DNA of 64,000 nt from a virus. The stretch covers positions 1-64,000 of IMG/VR virus record IMGVR_UViG_3300030098_005028; one strand, written 5' to 3'. Below, one piece after another: positions 14,886 to 23,062 of the stretch (position 1 is the first letter of the stretch; every line of letters starts with the position of its first letter). The notes below the pieces were generated by a model. That model worked only from the letters and a program-made list of their open reading frames with translations. It had not been told where the DNA came from and made no database searches. The position numbers and the translations under genes are program-made.

Positions 14886-16403
14886 ATGAAAATATATAAA
14901 TCAGAAATTTCAGACGGCCTCAGTGATATATTAAATAATCACAATAAGATCTCTATGGCTTCTGTTTTGAACGATACTTCAGACCAAAACATTGAGTCTG
15001 TTTTAAAAAGCTGTCCTAATCTTGAGTCTGCTATTGCAACTAATGAAGGACAGCTAGATTTACATTATGTAAATACAATTCTTGTATCAACTGGCTGGAA
15101 TAGAAATGACGATGTCTTTTCAAAAAAACAAGTCTGGTCAGCAAGAAAAACTCCTGAAGATAAACCATTTAACTATGAACACGATCCTTCTGATATTATT
15201 GGACACATAACTAGTAATTATGTTATGGACGATTTTGGTCGAGTAATTGAAGATGATACTCCTGAAGATGCTCTTCCTGACAAATTTCACATTGTTACTG
15301 GCGGTGTTCTTTATCGCCAATTAAGCAGTAGAAATATTGAATTGTCTTCGAGAATGGAAGAAATTATAGAAGGAATTAAAAAGGGAGAGTGGTTTGTATC
15401 TATGGAAGCACTCTTTTCAGATTTTGATTATGCCTTGTATAAGGATAGTGAAGCTGAGAAGATTATTGGTAGAAGTGAGGATAGCGCCTTTTTAACCAAG
15501 CATCTCCGTGCATACGGAGGTACTGGTGAATATCAGGGTTATAAGGTTGGACGTGTCATTAAAAATATTACCTTTAGCGGAAAAGGCTTGGTCAGAAAAC
15601 CAGCTAATCCCGACAGCGTTTTTATAGTTAATGACGACAATGTTTTTAGCGAGGCCGAGTTTATTGATAATGCTAGTTGTATTGCAAAAAATAACGACGC
15701 TATTTTAGAGGAGAATATTATCATGGCTAACGATAATACCAATGAGTCTCTTCAGCAAACTATTGCTGAATTGCAAAAGCGGCTTAAAGAAATGGACGAA
15801 GCTGCTGTCACGGCCAAATTTGAGTCTCTCGAAGCTGACATAGCTGAAAGAGATGCAAAGATTGTCGAATTGACAGAAACGCATAAGTCTGATTCTGATA
15901 AGCTGGCTGAAGCTGAAGCTAAAGTAGAAGAACTTCAGAGTGAAGTAAATACTTTAACTGAAGCTAAGGAAAATTTTGAGAAGGAACTTGAAGCTATTAG
16001 AGTAGAAGCTGCAACAGCGGCTCGTATTGCTCTTTTAACTGATTCCGGTTTGAGTAAATCAGACGCAGAAGAAACAGTTGCAAAATTTGCTGATCTTAAT
16101 GATGAGCAGTTTGAAACAATTGTTGAATTTGCAGCTAAAGCTCAATCTGAAAACGCCGATGAAACAGAAGCATCTGAGGAACTGAAGTATACTTCAGAGC
16201 CAACAGAAACAGAAGCGGAAGCAGAGGCAGAGGAAGACAGTGAAGAAGAAGATCCAGCAGAAGAAGCAGCAGAACCTGAAGCATTAGATGATGCTGAAGC
16301 TTCTGAAGATGCCACTCTTGCAGTGGCCGAAGAATCTTCTGAAGATCTAATGGACTCACTGGCTGAGTATCTTGAGACTTCACTACATGGTGAAACTAAG
16401 TAA
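14886..16403 (+). CDS. Prohead protease fused to scaffold domain
   Basis: The 505-residue product combines two functions. Residues 1 to about 250 look like a herpes-assemblin or gp21-like prohead protease. The segment FNYEHDPSDIIGHI offers the catalytic His (H99), GEWFVSMEALF the Ser (S172), and SGKGLVRKPANPD the conserved loop seen in this family. From about residue 280 onward the protein is a long Glu/Ala/Lys coiled coil with a very acidic C-terminus, typical of a scaffold that fills the prohead and is later degraded. The ATG at 14886 has GGAG eight bases upstream. A second start inside the gene (15723) probably yields free scaffold. Confidence 0.8.
   Translation: MKIYKSEISDGLSDILNNHNKISMASVLNDTSDQNIESVLKSCPNLESAIATNEGQLDLHYVNTILVSTGWNRNDDVFSKKQVWSARKTPEDKPFNYEHDPSDIIGHITSNYVMDDFGRVIEDDTPEDALPDKFHIVTGGVLYRQLSSRNIELSSRMEEIIEGIKKGEWFVSMEALFSDFDYALYKDSEAEKIIGRSEDSAFLTKHLRAYGGTGEYQGYKVGRVIKNITFSGKGLVRKPANPDSVFIVNDDNVFSEAEFIDNASCIAKNNDAILEENIIMANDNTNESLQQTIAELQKRLKEMDEAAVTAKFESLEADIAERDAKIVELTETHKSDSDKLAEAEAKVEELQSEVNTLTEAKENFEKELEAIRVEAATAARIALLTDSGLSKSDAEETVAKFADLNDEQFETIVEFAAKAQSENADETEASEELKYTSEPTETEAEAEAEEDSEEEDPAEEAAEPEALDDAEASEDATLAVAEESSEDLMDSLAEYLETSLHGETK
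15723..16403 (+). CDS. Internal in-frame start: separate scaffolding protein
   Basis: Within the protease-scaffold gene, codon 280 is an ATG preceded by GAGGAG at 15708-15713, nine bases upstream. This is a better ribosome site than that of the full gene. Initiation here gives a 226-residue protein made only of the coiled coil and acidic tail, starting MANDNTNESLQQTIAELQ. This matches the known arrangement of lambda C/Nu3, where the scaffold is made from an internal start in the protease gene. The position exactly at the domain border supports real use. Confidence 0.6.
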   Translation: MANDNTNESLQQTIAELQKRLKEMDEAAVTAKFESLEADIAERDAKIVELTETHKSDSDKLAEAEAKVEELQSEVNTLTEAKENFEKELEAIRVEAATAARIALLTDSGLSKSDAEETVAKFADLNDEQFETIVEFAAKAQSENADETEASEELKYTSEPTETEAEAEAEEDSEEEDPAEEAAEPEALDDAEASEDATLAVAEESSEDLMDSLAEYLETSLHGETK

Positions 16404-16431
16404 TTACCTTAATTTTTTAGGAGAATGAGTT

Positions 16432-16935
16432 ATGGCTCTTAAAGGTGACAGATACGAAGCTCTGACTGACATCAGTTTCTTCTGGAATACTACCAGCACG
16501 GCTACCCGTGGTGGAGTTTCCTGCCTTAATAATGCAGGTTCCGGTGTTGCTCTTGATCAGTCGGCAGCTAAGGTCGAATATTCGGCAGATCCTTCTGGAA
16601 AAGTTCCAGTTGGCCTGCTTTTACAGGACGTGGTCAATATTGACCAAACACGTCAACACATTAACTATCACAAAAACGAAGCACAGTTGGGCGGTAAGGT
16701 TACTTTGCTTCAGCAGGGATGGGTTACTACGGATATGATTTATCCCGGACTTACTCCTACTGCTGGACGAGTTGCTTATCTTAACCACAGTGGCTATTTG
16801 ACAGACACATTGACAGACTCGAATGACCTCAAGCGAACCCCGCCTGTTGGTCGATTTATGTCCACTAAGGACGAAGACGGGTATGCCAAGGTCTTTGTTA
16901 GCCTGCCACAGATCCGTGGCGGTGAAGCTTCCTAG
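16432..16935 (+). CDS. Head decoration-like protein
   Basis: This is a 167-residue beta-rich protein with no recognised motif. Its place between the scaffold and the major capsid gene is where lambda D-type decoration or capsid-stabilising proteins are encoded, and the sequence (many Gly/Thr/Val strands, LLLQDVVNIDQTRQHINY, GWVTTDMIYPG) fits a small virion protein. It has a strong TTAGGAG ribosome site, as expected for an abundant product. Function is inferred from position only. Confidence 0.6.
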   Translation: MALKGDRYEALTDISFFWNTTSTATRGGVSCLNNAGSGVALDQSAAKVEYSADPSGKVPVGLLLQDVVNIDQTRQHINYHKNEAQLGGKVTLLQQGWVTTDMIYPGLTPTAGRVAYLNHSGYLTDTLTDSNDLKRTPPVGRFMSTKDEDGYAKVFVSLPQIRGGEAS

Positions 16936-16961
16936 TCAATAATTTTATAGGAGAATTAGCG

Positions 16962-17954
16962 ATGACTAAACCTACGAATGAAATGAGCGATCTGCTTCGC
17001 AGAACTGGCTCTGCTCATAGAGAAGAAGCACTCGCCGCCCAACACGAATTGGCTGTAGCATTGCAGACCCCAATTCGTAAGGGTGTTTTGAGTGGTGATA
17101 TTACTGGCGGCATTTTCGAGAGAATTAATCTAGCTCCGGGCGTTGCTCCTGAGTTTCCTCTCGATTTGCTCTCTCCCGGCACTGAAAAGGACTTTGTGGC
17201 TTACACAATTCCTAATCACGGTCGAATTCCAGAGAGAAATGTTGAAGGTGATTATGTTATGATTCCTACTTTTGATATCGGAGCATCAATCGACTATTTG
17301 TTGAAGTATGCACGAGATGCAAGATGGGATGTTGTAACACGAGCAATGGCAGTTCTTGAAGCTTCTTTTGTTAAGAAGATTAATGATGATGCTTGGCACA
17401 CTATCCTTGCTGCTGGCGTTGATCGTAACATTGTTGTTTACGATAGTGACGCTGCTGCTGGTCAGTTTACCAAGCGTATTGTTTCTTTGATGAAAACGGT
17501 TATGAGACGTAATGGTGGTGGTAATAGCACCTCTATTAATCGTGGCCGTTTAACTGATATGTACCTCAGTCCAGAAGGTCTTGAAGACATTCGCAACTGG
17601 GGAGTTGACCAAGTTGATGAAGTAACCCGTAGAGAAATCTACACGGCTGCTGATGGTTCGATTAACAGAATTTTCAATGTTAATCTCCATGACATTGACG
17701 AATTAGGTCAAGCTCAAGAATATCAGTTATTCTTCAAGAAGGAATTAAGCGGTTCACTCGCTACTAGTGATGTTGAACTTATTGTTGGTTGCGATTTGAG
17801 CGCCAGCGATTCCTTCGTCATGCCTGTTCGCCAAGATGTCGAAATCTTTGAAGATGATTCACTTCATCGTCAAAGACGTGCTGGCTTCTATGGTCATGCA
17901 GAACATGGCTTTGGTGTTCTCGATAACCGTCGCGTTATCTTGGGTTCCTTCTAG
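16962..17954 (+). CDS. Major capsid protein (HK97-fold)
   Basis: The 330-residue protein is the best candidate for the major capsid protein. It follows protease/scaffold and decoration genes, has a strong ATAGGAG ribosome site and is followed by a strong terminator. The N-terminal 60 residues are helical and Glu/Ala-rich like a cleavable delta region. The body has FVAYTIPNHGRIPERNVEGD and FDIGASIDYLLKYARDARWDV, resembling the E-loop and spine helix. The C-terminus ends in beta strands with aromatic residues (RRAGFYGHAEHGFGVLDNRR). It would form the shell after proteolytic maturation. Confidence 0.8.
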   Translation: MTKPTNEMSDLLRRTGSAHREEALAAQHELAVALQTPIRKGVLSGDITGGIFERINLAPGVAPEFPLDLLSPGTEKDFVAYTIPNHGRIPERNVEGDYVMIPTFDIGASIDYLLKYARDARWDVVTRAMAVLEASFVKKINDDAWHTILAAGVDRNIVVYDSDAAAGQFTKRIVSLMKTVMRRNGGGNSTSINRGRLTDMYLSPEGLEDIRNWGVDQVDEVTRREIYTAADGSINRIFNVNLHDIDELGQAQEYQLFFKKELSGSLATSDVELIVGCDLSASDSFVMPVRQDVEIFEDDSLHRQRRAGFYGHAEHGFGVLDNRRVILGSF

Positions 17955-17977
17955 TAAGAATTTCGATTTTTACAATC

Positions 17978-18012
17978 GGAGACGGCGGCGTAAGCCGTCG
18001 TCTCCTTTTTTT
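17978..18012 (+). terminator. Rho-independent terminator after major capsid gene
   Basis: A 12-bp G+C-rich stem (GGAGACGGCGGC at 17978-17989 with GCCGTCGTCTCC at 17994-18005, one G-U pair) closes a GTAA loop and is followed by seven T residues. It ends the head-gene transcript 24 nt after the capsid stop codon. The next promoter box begins 10 nt further on. Confidence 0.92.
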
Positions 18013-18021
18013 ATGTTTGTC

Positions 18022-18040
18022 TGGTGTATTTTTATATATA
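18022..18040 (+). promoter_or_regulatory. Putative phage promoter, TGGTGTAT box 4
   Basis: TGGTGTATTTTTATATATA starts 10 nt after the T-tract of the capsid terminator and 37 nt before the connector gene ATG. A terminator followed directly by this box strongly supports promoter function. Confidence 0.7.
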
Positions 18041-18066
18041 CGGCGAACATTCTATGGAGAAAAAAC

Positions 18067-18564
18067 ATGGCTTGGACTACAGACATGGTTACTATATTGA
18101 GGTATATCATTGATGATGTAGACTCGCCTCAAACTTATGCTGATTCTAGACTACAAACTCTTATAGTAACAGCAGCACAATTAACCAAAGAAGATGTAAC
18201 TTTTTCTAAAACATATACTCTTAACATAGCAAGTGCGACTATAAGTCCAGATCCCACTGATGACACAAGGGATGACGGTTTTATAAATCTTGTTTGTTTG
18301 AAGGCAGCTTGTCTTTTAGCAGGGGCAGAATTCAAGACAGAAGCCTCCAAGGGAATTATGGTTAGAGATGGCTCTGCTTCCATTGACACACGAGGGGTTT
18401 CACAGTCTAAAAAAGACTGGAGAGATCATATATGTGAAAATTACGCAAAAGCTGAAAGAGACTTTAAGACGGGTAATAGCAAAGTTGGAGAAGCGATTGT
18501 TGGGCCTTATAGAAATTTCGCAAATCAACGTGGCTTACATCCACGAGATAGAGGTACATTTTAG
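18067..18564 (+). CDS. Head-tail connector (adaptor-like) protein
   Basis: This 165-residue protein has an N-terminal helical profile (MVTILRYIIDDVDSPQTYAD, then LQTLIVTAAQLTKEDV) like gp6/gp15-type head-tail adaptor proteins that bind below the portal, and it is the first gene after the capsid transcript. I used the ATG at 18067, which has TGGAG ten bases upstream and sits downstream of the promoter box. The same frame is open further upstream through the terminator, but that part is not credible as coding. Function is inferred from position and fold type. Confidence 0.6.
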   Translation: MAWTTDMVTILRYIIDDVDSPQTYADSRLQTLIVTAAQLTKEDVTFSKTYTLNIASATISPDPTDDTRDDGFINLVCLKAACLLAGAEFKTEASKGIMVRDGSASIDTRGVSQSKKDWRDHICENYAKAERDFKTGNSKVGEAIVGPYRNFANQRGLHPRDRGTF

Positions 18565-18578
18565 TTAGGAGATAAAAA

Positions 18579-18803
18579 ATGGCTAACGATATAGCAAAAG
18601 CGATAAACGCAAACGATATCAGAAACGGTTCGGTAGTAGTAACTTGTCCTGTTTCTGGAAATTTTATTACAGATAATAGTGGTGATCAGGGAGATGGTGA
18701 TACACCAGATCAAAGTCGAGATAAAAAGAACGACCCTTCTATCACTGAAATACAAGATAAATTTGATAATAAATTTGATGATATAAGTTATTACAATAAT
18801 TAA
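18579..18803 (+). CDS. Small acidic hypothetical protein in the neck operon
   Basis: This 74-residue protein begins MANDIAKAINANDIRNGSVV and ends in an Asp/Asn-rich tail. It has a good TTAGGAG ribosome site 14 nt after the connector stop. No family is recognised. A CPVSGNF segment could be a single beta hairpin. It may be a minor virion or assembly protein. Confidence 0.6.
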   Translation: MANDIAKAINANDIRNGSVVVTCPVSGNFITDNSGDQGDGDTPDQSRDKKNDPSITEIQDKFDNKFDDISYYNN

Positions 18804-18822
18804 CATTTAAGAGGAACTTGAG

Positions 18823-19122
18823 ATGCCTACATCAACAACTTTTAAAACAGGAAGAAAAGCAGATGTCAATGCTTCTGCTGTTCAAATGACAACAGATACT
18901 ACTAAAGGTGACTATGGTGTATTAGTTAGGGCTGGATCTGGTAATTCAGGAAAACTTTATATTGGCAATAGCTCTGGCGTTACTGCTAACTCTGCTGACG
19001 CTACAGATGGATTCCCACTTTCTGCTGGAGAGAGTGTTGTCGTAAAAGTTAGAAGTCCTGATCAAATTTACGTTATTGCAGACGGGGCTAATAACGATGA
19101 CTTGTGGTGGATGTTAGTATAA
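18823..19122 (+). CDS. Small beta-rich virion protein
   Basis: This 99-residue protein of Ser/Thr/Gly/Val strands (VLVRAGSGNSGKLYIGNSSGV, then FPLSAGESVVVKVRSPDQIY) looks like a small trimeric or decoration-type structural domain, a type common in phage virions. AAGAGG lies upstream of the ATG. No specific function can be assigned. Confidence 0.6.
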   Translation: MPTSTTFKTGRKADVNASAVQMTTDTTKGDYGVLVRAGSGNSGKLYIGNSSGVTANSADATDGFPLSAGESVVVKVRSPDQIYVIADGANNDDLWWMLV

Positions 19123-19130
19123 GGCAATTT

Positions 19131-19193
19131 ACAATGGCTCATAACCCAATGGGTGACGGTTGGACTGACGATCCTGTATTTGAAAATAGCTGG
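19131..19193 (+). repeat. 63-bp direct repeat, copy 1 of the paired structural genes
   Basis: The 63 bases that start three bases before the ATG are identical, except for one C/T change, to 19856-19918, which starts the next gene. Sequence identity stops abruptly after the AGCTGG codons, so the repeat covers only the N-terminal 20 codons. This points to recent duplication, gene conversion or recombination between the two genes. Confidence 0.9.
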
Positions 19194-19832
19194 TTGACTG
19201 TTGGTGGCGGAACTACACTAACAATCGACCTTGCTACCAGCGATGCAAGCCCAAGCGCCAATCATGACACTGGTCAATTCACAAAATTGAACACCTACAG
19301 TTCTTCTATTCCAACAACCTTCGATAGTTACATTCAAAGGGGTCATGATTATCGTTCGATTGGAATTACGTTTTCAAGTTACAGCGGACAGTATGATTTC
19401 TATCATCCGTATTTTCGATTTGTGAATGTGGGAGTCCCGCAAGGTTCAACTATCAGCAGTGCATATTTGATACTTGAAGTCCCTGCGTCTCCTGCTGGTT
19501 ACCCAGCATCTGACGGAGACACCTTCAGAATTGCTGGTTATGATTCTGATGATGTATCACAGCCGTCAACAGGTTCAGATGGTGCGATGAGTTTACACAC
19601 GTCAGCTACTGTAGATGGCTGGCAACTTCCCTCAGATGAGGGTATTACAACTTCTCCAGACATTAAAACGATTATTCAGGAAATAGTAGACCGTGTTGGT
19701 TGGTCTTCGGGGAACGATATGATGTTTATGGTTTGGCAACCAACAGCACAATCATCTACTTATAGACGTTATTACAACACTGGAAAAGATTCAGATGACA
19801 CAGCACCACAGTTGGAGATTACATACTCATGA
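19134..19832 (+). CDS. Structural protein with DNRLRE-like C-terminal signature (copy 1)
   Basis: This 232-residue secreted-type beta-sandwich protein has a C-terminal TSPDIKTIIQEIVDRVGWSS followed by strands ending in APQLEITYS. The pattern resembles DNRLRE-type adhesion and structural domains. Its first 20 codons are nearly identical in DNA to those of the following paralogue. I chose the ATG at 19134, since the in-frame upstream GTG lies within the preceding gene. It is likely a virion surface decoration or fibre protein that binds glycans or the host. Confidence 0.6.
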   Translation: MAHNPMGDGWTDDPVFENSWLTVGGGTTLTIDLATSDASPSANHDTGQFTKLNTYSSSIPTTFDSYIQRGHDYRSIGITFSSYSGQYDFYHPYFRFVNVGVPQGSTISSAYLILEVPASPAGYPASDGDTFRIAGYDSDDVSQPSTGSDGAMSLHTSATVDGWQLPSDEGITTSPDIKTIIQEIVDRVGWSSGNDMMFMVWQPTAQSSTYRRYYNTGKDSDDTAPQLEITYS

Positions 19833-19855
19833 TGAAGATATAAGAAAGGTAATTG

Positions 19856-19918
19856 ACAATGGCTCATAACCCAATGGGTGACGGTTGGACTGACGATTCT
19901 GTATTTGAAAATAGCTGG
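19856..19918 (+). repeat. 63-bp direct repeat, copy 2 of the paired structural genes
   Basis: This is the partner of 19131-19193, with one mismatch in 63 bases. It begins at the same position relative to the start codon. The repeat would permit deletion or exchange of the variable parts of the two genes by homologous recombination. Confidence 0.9.
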
Positions 19919-20560
19919 CTGAATGTCCCTGCTGATTCAACTACTACTAATACTTATACTATAAGTACAGGCGCTGATGACGGCGTGGCTCGAAGATCCA
20001 ACGGTGGCAGCACAAATAGTTATTACAACACAGGATTTTCAAATAGTAGTGCAAAAAATTACGTTGGTGTGCAGGATGATGAAGGTGCTAATGATTACTA
20101 TGCATGTTACTTTAGATTCAATAATGTCGTTGCAGAACAAGGAGCTACTATTCAGAGTGCCTACTTTAAGTTTAATAAGGTAGGGTTTGCAGGTGGTGCA
20201 GGCGACTATGATTTCTATGTAGCTGCTTATGACGGCGATAATGAAACTGCGCCAACTACACATAGCCATCTTAATCATATTAACTACACCACAGCAGAAG
20301 TCGCTTGGGGTAATAATACAGATACTGGAAACGGAACGCTTAGAAGTGCAGCTAATGGAACCATTTTAAGCTCTCCCGATATTAAAACTGCAATTCAGGA
20401 GGTTGTGGATAGGCCGGGATGGTCTTCAGGCAATAGTATAGTTATCGCATTCTATGCAAAGGTTGAAGCAAGTAGTAGTACTAATTGGATTCAAATGGTA
20501 CGAATTGAAATGTACGACGACTCAGGAGATGACCCTGCTCAATTAGAAATAACGGTATAG
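19859..20560 (+). CDS. Structural protein with DNRLRE-like C-terminal signature (copy 2)
   Basis: This 233-residue protein is a tandem paralogue of the preceding one. It shares the opening MAHNPMGDGWTDDxVFENSW and the C-terminal SSPDIKTAIQEVVDRPGWSS signature and strands ending in PAQLEITV, while the middle has diverged strongly. That combination suggests two surface proteins with a conserved anchor and variable binding parts. The ATG at 19859 follows AAAGG. Confidence 0.6.
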   Translation: MAHNPMGDGWTDDSVFENSWLNVPADSTTTNTYTISTGADDGVARRSNGGSTNSYYNTGFSNSSAKNYVGVQDDEGANDYYACYFRFNNVVAEQGATIQSAYFKFNKVGFAGGAGDYDFYVAAYDGDNETAPTTHSHLNHINYTTAEVAWGNNTDTGNGTLRSAANGTILSSPDIKTAIQEVVDRPGWSSGNSIVIAFYAKVEASSSTNWIQMVRIEMYDDSGDDPAQLEITV

Positions 20561-20586
20561 AAGAAGATATAAAATAAGGATTTATT

Positions 20587-20784
20587 ATGACTGTTATGCA
20601 TAGCCCAGAGGGTGCTAAGTGGGAGTTAGAAGAGGAGTTGCAGTGGACTTGGATGAAAAATAGACTGCAAGAAACAGAAGACGAAATAGCGGAAGATGAC
20701 TGGTTAGAATTACAGTATTCAAATCATATTTTGTTTAAGGCAGAAAAAGATGGCAGACAAACTTCCGAATTTGGGAAATTTTAA
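20587..20784 (+). CDS. Small acidic hypothetical protein
   Basis: This 65-residue, Glu/Trp-rich helical protein begins MTVMHSPEGAKWELEEEL. AAGGA lies upstream of the ATG. It overlaps the next gene by 35 nt. No family is recognised. Co-transcription with neck and tail genes suggests an assembly or virion component. Confidence 0.55.
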   Translation: MTVMHSPEGAKWELEEELQWTWMKNRLQETEDEIAEDDWLELQYSNHILFKAEKDGRQTSEFGKF

Positions 20785-21280
20785 CATTCCTACTAGTGTG
20801 ATTGACACGCACGAATGGGCTACTGACTCTTTTATAGACACTTTAGGAAAAACTTGTCAGTTAGTATATCCTCCCAAAAGAACTCAATGTCCTAACTGTT
20901 TCTTAGACCCAAGAAGCGGAAGATCTACTAATCGTTATAGGAGTGGAGGCCCTGTGCCATTTCCTAACAATACTATATGTCCTTGGTGTGCTGGTGAGGG
21001 CCGAAAAGAAAAACAGGCTACAGAAAATATAAATTTGAGAGTTTATTGGAGTCCTAGAGAGTGGATTGATATTGCCCCAGAGCAATTCAAAAAATCAGGA
21101 GACATGGTTCAAGTAATTGGATACCTTTCTCAACTGCCAAAATTAGAAAGAGCAGTAGAAATTATTATAAATCATTCAATAAGTGAACTTACACGACTTA
21201 GATGCGAAAGAGCAGGAGAAGCTGTTCCTCATGGTTTTAGGCAAAATAGATACTTTATTCAAATGTTAAAGAGGGTCTAA
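20750..21280 (+). CDS. Zinc-ribbon-containing neck or tail-completion protein
   Basis: This 176-residue protein has two CxxC pairs, CPNC and CPWC, about 31 residues apart and flanked by basic residues, so it probably binds one zinc. The remainder is short beta strands plus helices. It lies after the connector and before the tail tube, where head-closure and tail-completion proteins are usually encoded. Its 1-nt overlap with the next gene suggests coupled synthesis. The exact role is inferred. Confidence 0.55.
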   Translation: MADKLPNLGNFNIPTSVIDTHEWATDSFIDTLGKTCQLVYPPKRTQCPNCFLDPRSGRSTNRYRSGGPVPFPNNTICPWCAGEGRKEKQATENINLRVYWSPREWIDIAPEQFKKSGDMVQVIGYLSQLPKLERAVEIIINHSISELTRLRCERAGEAVPHGFRQNRYFIQMLKRV

Positions 21281-21936
21281 TGTCTATCAACATTCCACTA
21301 GAAATGGGTATTGAAATAGTAACACCCGTCAACCAAATTTATTCTATGATAGTCAAGGCTATTGGCTTTGAGTTAAATGCAAGATTAAGAAAGTTGATAC
21401 CAAAGCTTGAAACTCTTATTGGAGAAAAATTAGAAGAGCAAATTAAGAGACACCCAACCACAGAGGCTCTGCAAAACGGAACATTAAGAACCGAGCTAGG
21501 GCTTGTGAATCCAACGCAAGCAGTATCAGATATAATTAGTACTGTAAGATCAAGTGTAAATGTAATTTCTCAAGGTTTTACTATTGGCCCAAGATCAATT
21601 AAAGGCGGTTTTAAGGTTGTGGCAATACCAAAAGGATTTTCAGATTTATTATCTTTGCCTATTGCTCAATATGAGTCTGAAAACGGTTTTGACATACCTT
21701 GGTTGCAATGGTTGTTACTTGAGGGTCGTTCTCCAGTCGTAAGAAAATATAAAATACAGTTTAACAGACCTAAATCATCGAGAACTGATGACGCAATCAT
21801 GAGAATGTATGGTGCAGGAGAATGGGCAGTTCCAGCAGCACATGCTGGCGACAGAGAAAAGAATTTCATTACAGAAAATCTCGATGGGCTAAAAGACGAA
21901 ATAGCGGGTATGGTTCAAAAAGGACTTATGAAATAA
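21280..21936 (+). CDS. Putative tail-completion or neck protein
   Basis: This 218-residue protein begins with a helical segment (IYSMIVKAIGFELNARLRKL, then IPKLETLIGEKLEEQI) and has an alpha/beta middle with a conserved-looking WLQWLLLEGRSPVVRKY strand. Similar small helical-start proteins (HK97 gp10 and Ne1 types) occur between connector and tail tube genes, so a head-tail joining or tail-terminator role is likely. No clear family motif is seen. The stop shares one base with the next start. Confidence 0.5.
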   Translation: MSINIPLEMGIEIVTPVNQIYSMIVKAIGFELNARLRKLIPKLETLIGEKLEEQIKRHPTTEALQNGTLRTELGLVNPTQAVSDIISTVRSSVNVISQGFTIGPRSIKGGFKVVAIPKGFSDLLSLPIAQYESENGFDIPWLQWLLLEGRSPVVRKYKIQFNRPKSSRTDDAIMRMYGAGEWAVPAAHAGDREKNFITENLDGLKDEIAGMVQKGLMK

Positions 21937-22976
21937 TGGCTATCTCTGAACCGACAAAGTTTAAGGGCGTAACCCACATAGGAAAAGATCTGGTTACTCA
22001 GAATCTTCTTTATGGGGTTATTGATTTTTATCAATGGAGTTACCTTCAAATTGGAGGATTCCATAATGTTACGACTAGTCCTGACCTATCTGGTGTCTAT
22101 GGAGGACACAGAAATAGATTAAGACCTGCCACAGATCCATATTACACTGATGGTCAAGTTTGGGAGGGACTTCGCTCTGATTGGGTTTGGGAAACAGGCA
22201 TCCCAACAGATTATATAAATCAAGAGCCAATTAGAGTATCTGGAGTCCATATTGGAGGCACAACCTTTAAGACTGTAACTCCATTTAAGAATAGAGATAT
22301 CGAGTCTTCAGATGGGTTTGTTGATTATCCTCGTGGAAGAGTTATACTAAATACTCCTATAGATACTAATAGTGTTGTTACATGTGAACACTCTTATAGA
22401 CAAGTAAGTTTTGTAACTTCAGAAAGTCCTTGGATTCAAGAGCTTCAAGATGACTCATTCAGAGCAGATTATCCTGACGCAACTATAGCTGGGTCAGGTG
22501 CTTGGTCAACAATGCCAGAAGCACGAAGAAGTATGCCGTTTGTTGCTGTAGAAGCCACTCCAAGAAAAACTTTTAGACCACTACAAATTGGAGGAGGTCA
22601 GTATATAGACCAAGACGTTTATTTTCATGTATTTACAGAAAACGCTTGGGAAAGAGACCAGATTCTCGACACAATTAGTTACCAAAACAACAAGACAATA
22701 TACCTGACTGATCAAACAAGAATCAGAGCAGCTAAGAACTACCCAATAAATATAGATTATACAGGTTCTCCTGTCCCATCTAGCATGATGTATCCAGATA
22801 TGGTTGTGGCTTCTGGAACTAATACATCACCCATATTAAGTCGTTATGGAGGTGGTTTCAGGTGGAAATCTGCATATTCTAAAAACTCATCAGTACAAGA
22901 TGTTCAACAAATTGATTCTAATTTATATACGGGTATCATTAGAGTAACTTATGAGATTGAAGCAGCAGATCTATAA
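21936..22976 (+). CDS. Neck/tail structural protein of unknown family
   Basis: This 346-residue, beta-rich protein has many Tyr/Trp/Pro residues and no recognised catalytic motif. I chose the ATG at 21936, which overlaps the preceding stop codon by one base (TAATG); the frame is open further upstream but lies inside the previous gene. It sits just before the tail-tube gene and ends its transcript unit, followed by promoter box 5. It could be a tail terminator, collar or minor tail protein. It does not show the Gly-rich C-terminal insertion pattern of known tail sheaths. Confidence 0.55.
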   Translation: MAISEPTKFKGVTHIGKDLVTQNLLYGVIDFYQWSYLQIGGFHNVTTSPDLSGVYGGHRNRLRPATDPYYTDGQVWEGLRSDWVWETGIPTDYINQEPIRVSGVHIGGTTFKTVTPFKNRDIESSDGFVDYPRGRVILNTPIDTNSVVTCEHSYRQVSFVTSESPWIQELQDDSFRADYPDATIAGSGAWSTMPEARRSMPFVAVEATPRKTFRPLQIGGGQYIDQDVYFHVFTENAWERDQILDTISYQNNKTIYLTDQTRIRAAKNYPINIDYTGSPVPSSMMYPDMVVASGTNTSPILSRYGGGFRWKSAYSKNSSVQDVQQIDSNLYTGIIRVTYEIEAADL

Positions 22977-22996
22977 AAGCATATTTGAGCCTTTTC

Positions 22997-23013
22997 TGGT
23001 GTATTATTCATTA
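22997..23013 (+). promoter_or_regulatory. Putative phage promoter, TGGTGTAT box 5
   Basis: TGGTGTATTATTCATTA lies 58 nt before the tail-tube ATG, the longest leader of the six copies. Box 5 plus the terminator at 24090-24121 makes the tail-tube gene a single-gene transcript, as expected for an abundant product. Confidence 0.65.
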
Positions 23014-23062
23014 AGCACACATATATGCCCTTAAAGGATAGCTATCAAGGGAGATAATACAA

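Noticed and set aside
17836-18066. N-terminal extension of the connector gene through the capsid terminator
   Set aside because: The frame is open but runs antiphase over the capsid gene and through a strong terminator. The ATG at 18067 has a good ribosome site and a promoter box.
21936-22976. Tail sheath protein
   Set aside because: Length and position before the tube gene would allow it, but no sheath-type C-terminal domain or motif is seen, so a contractile tail is not supported.
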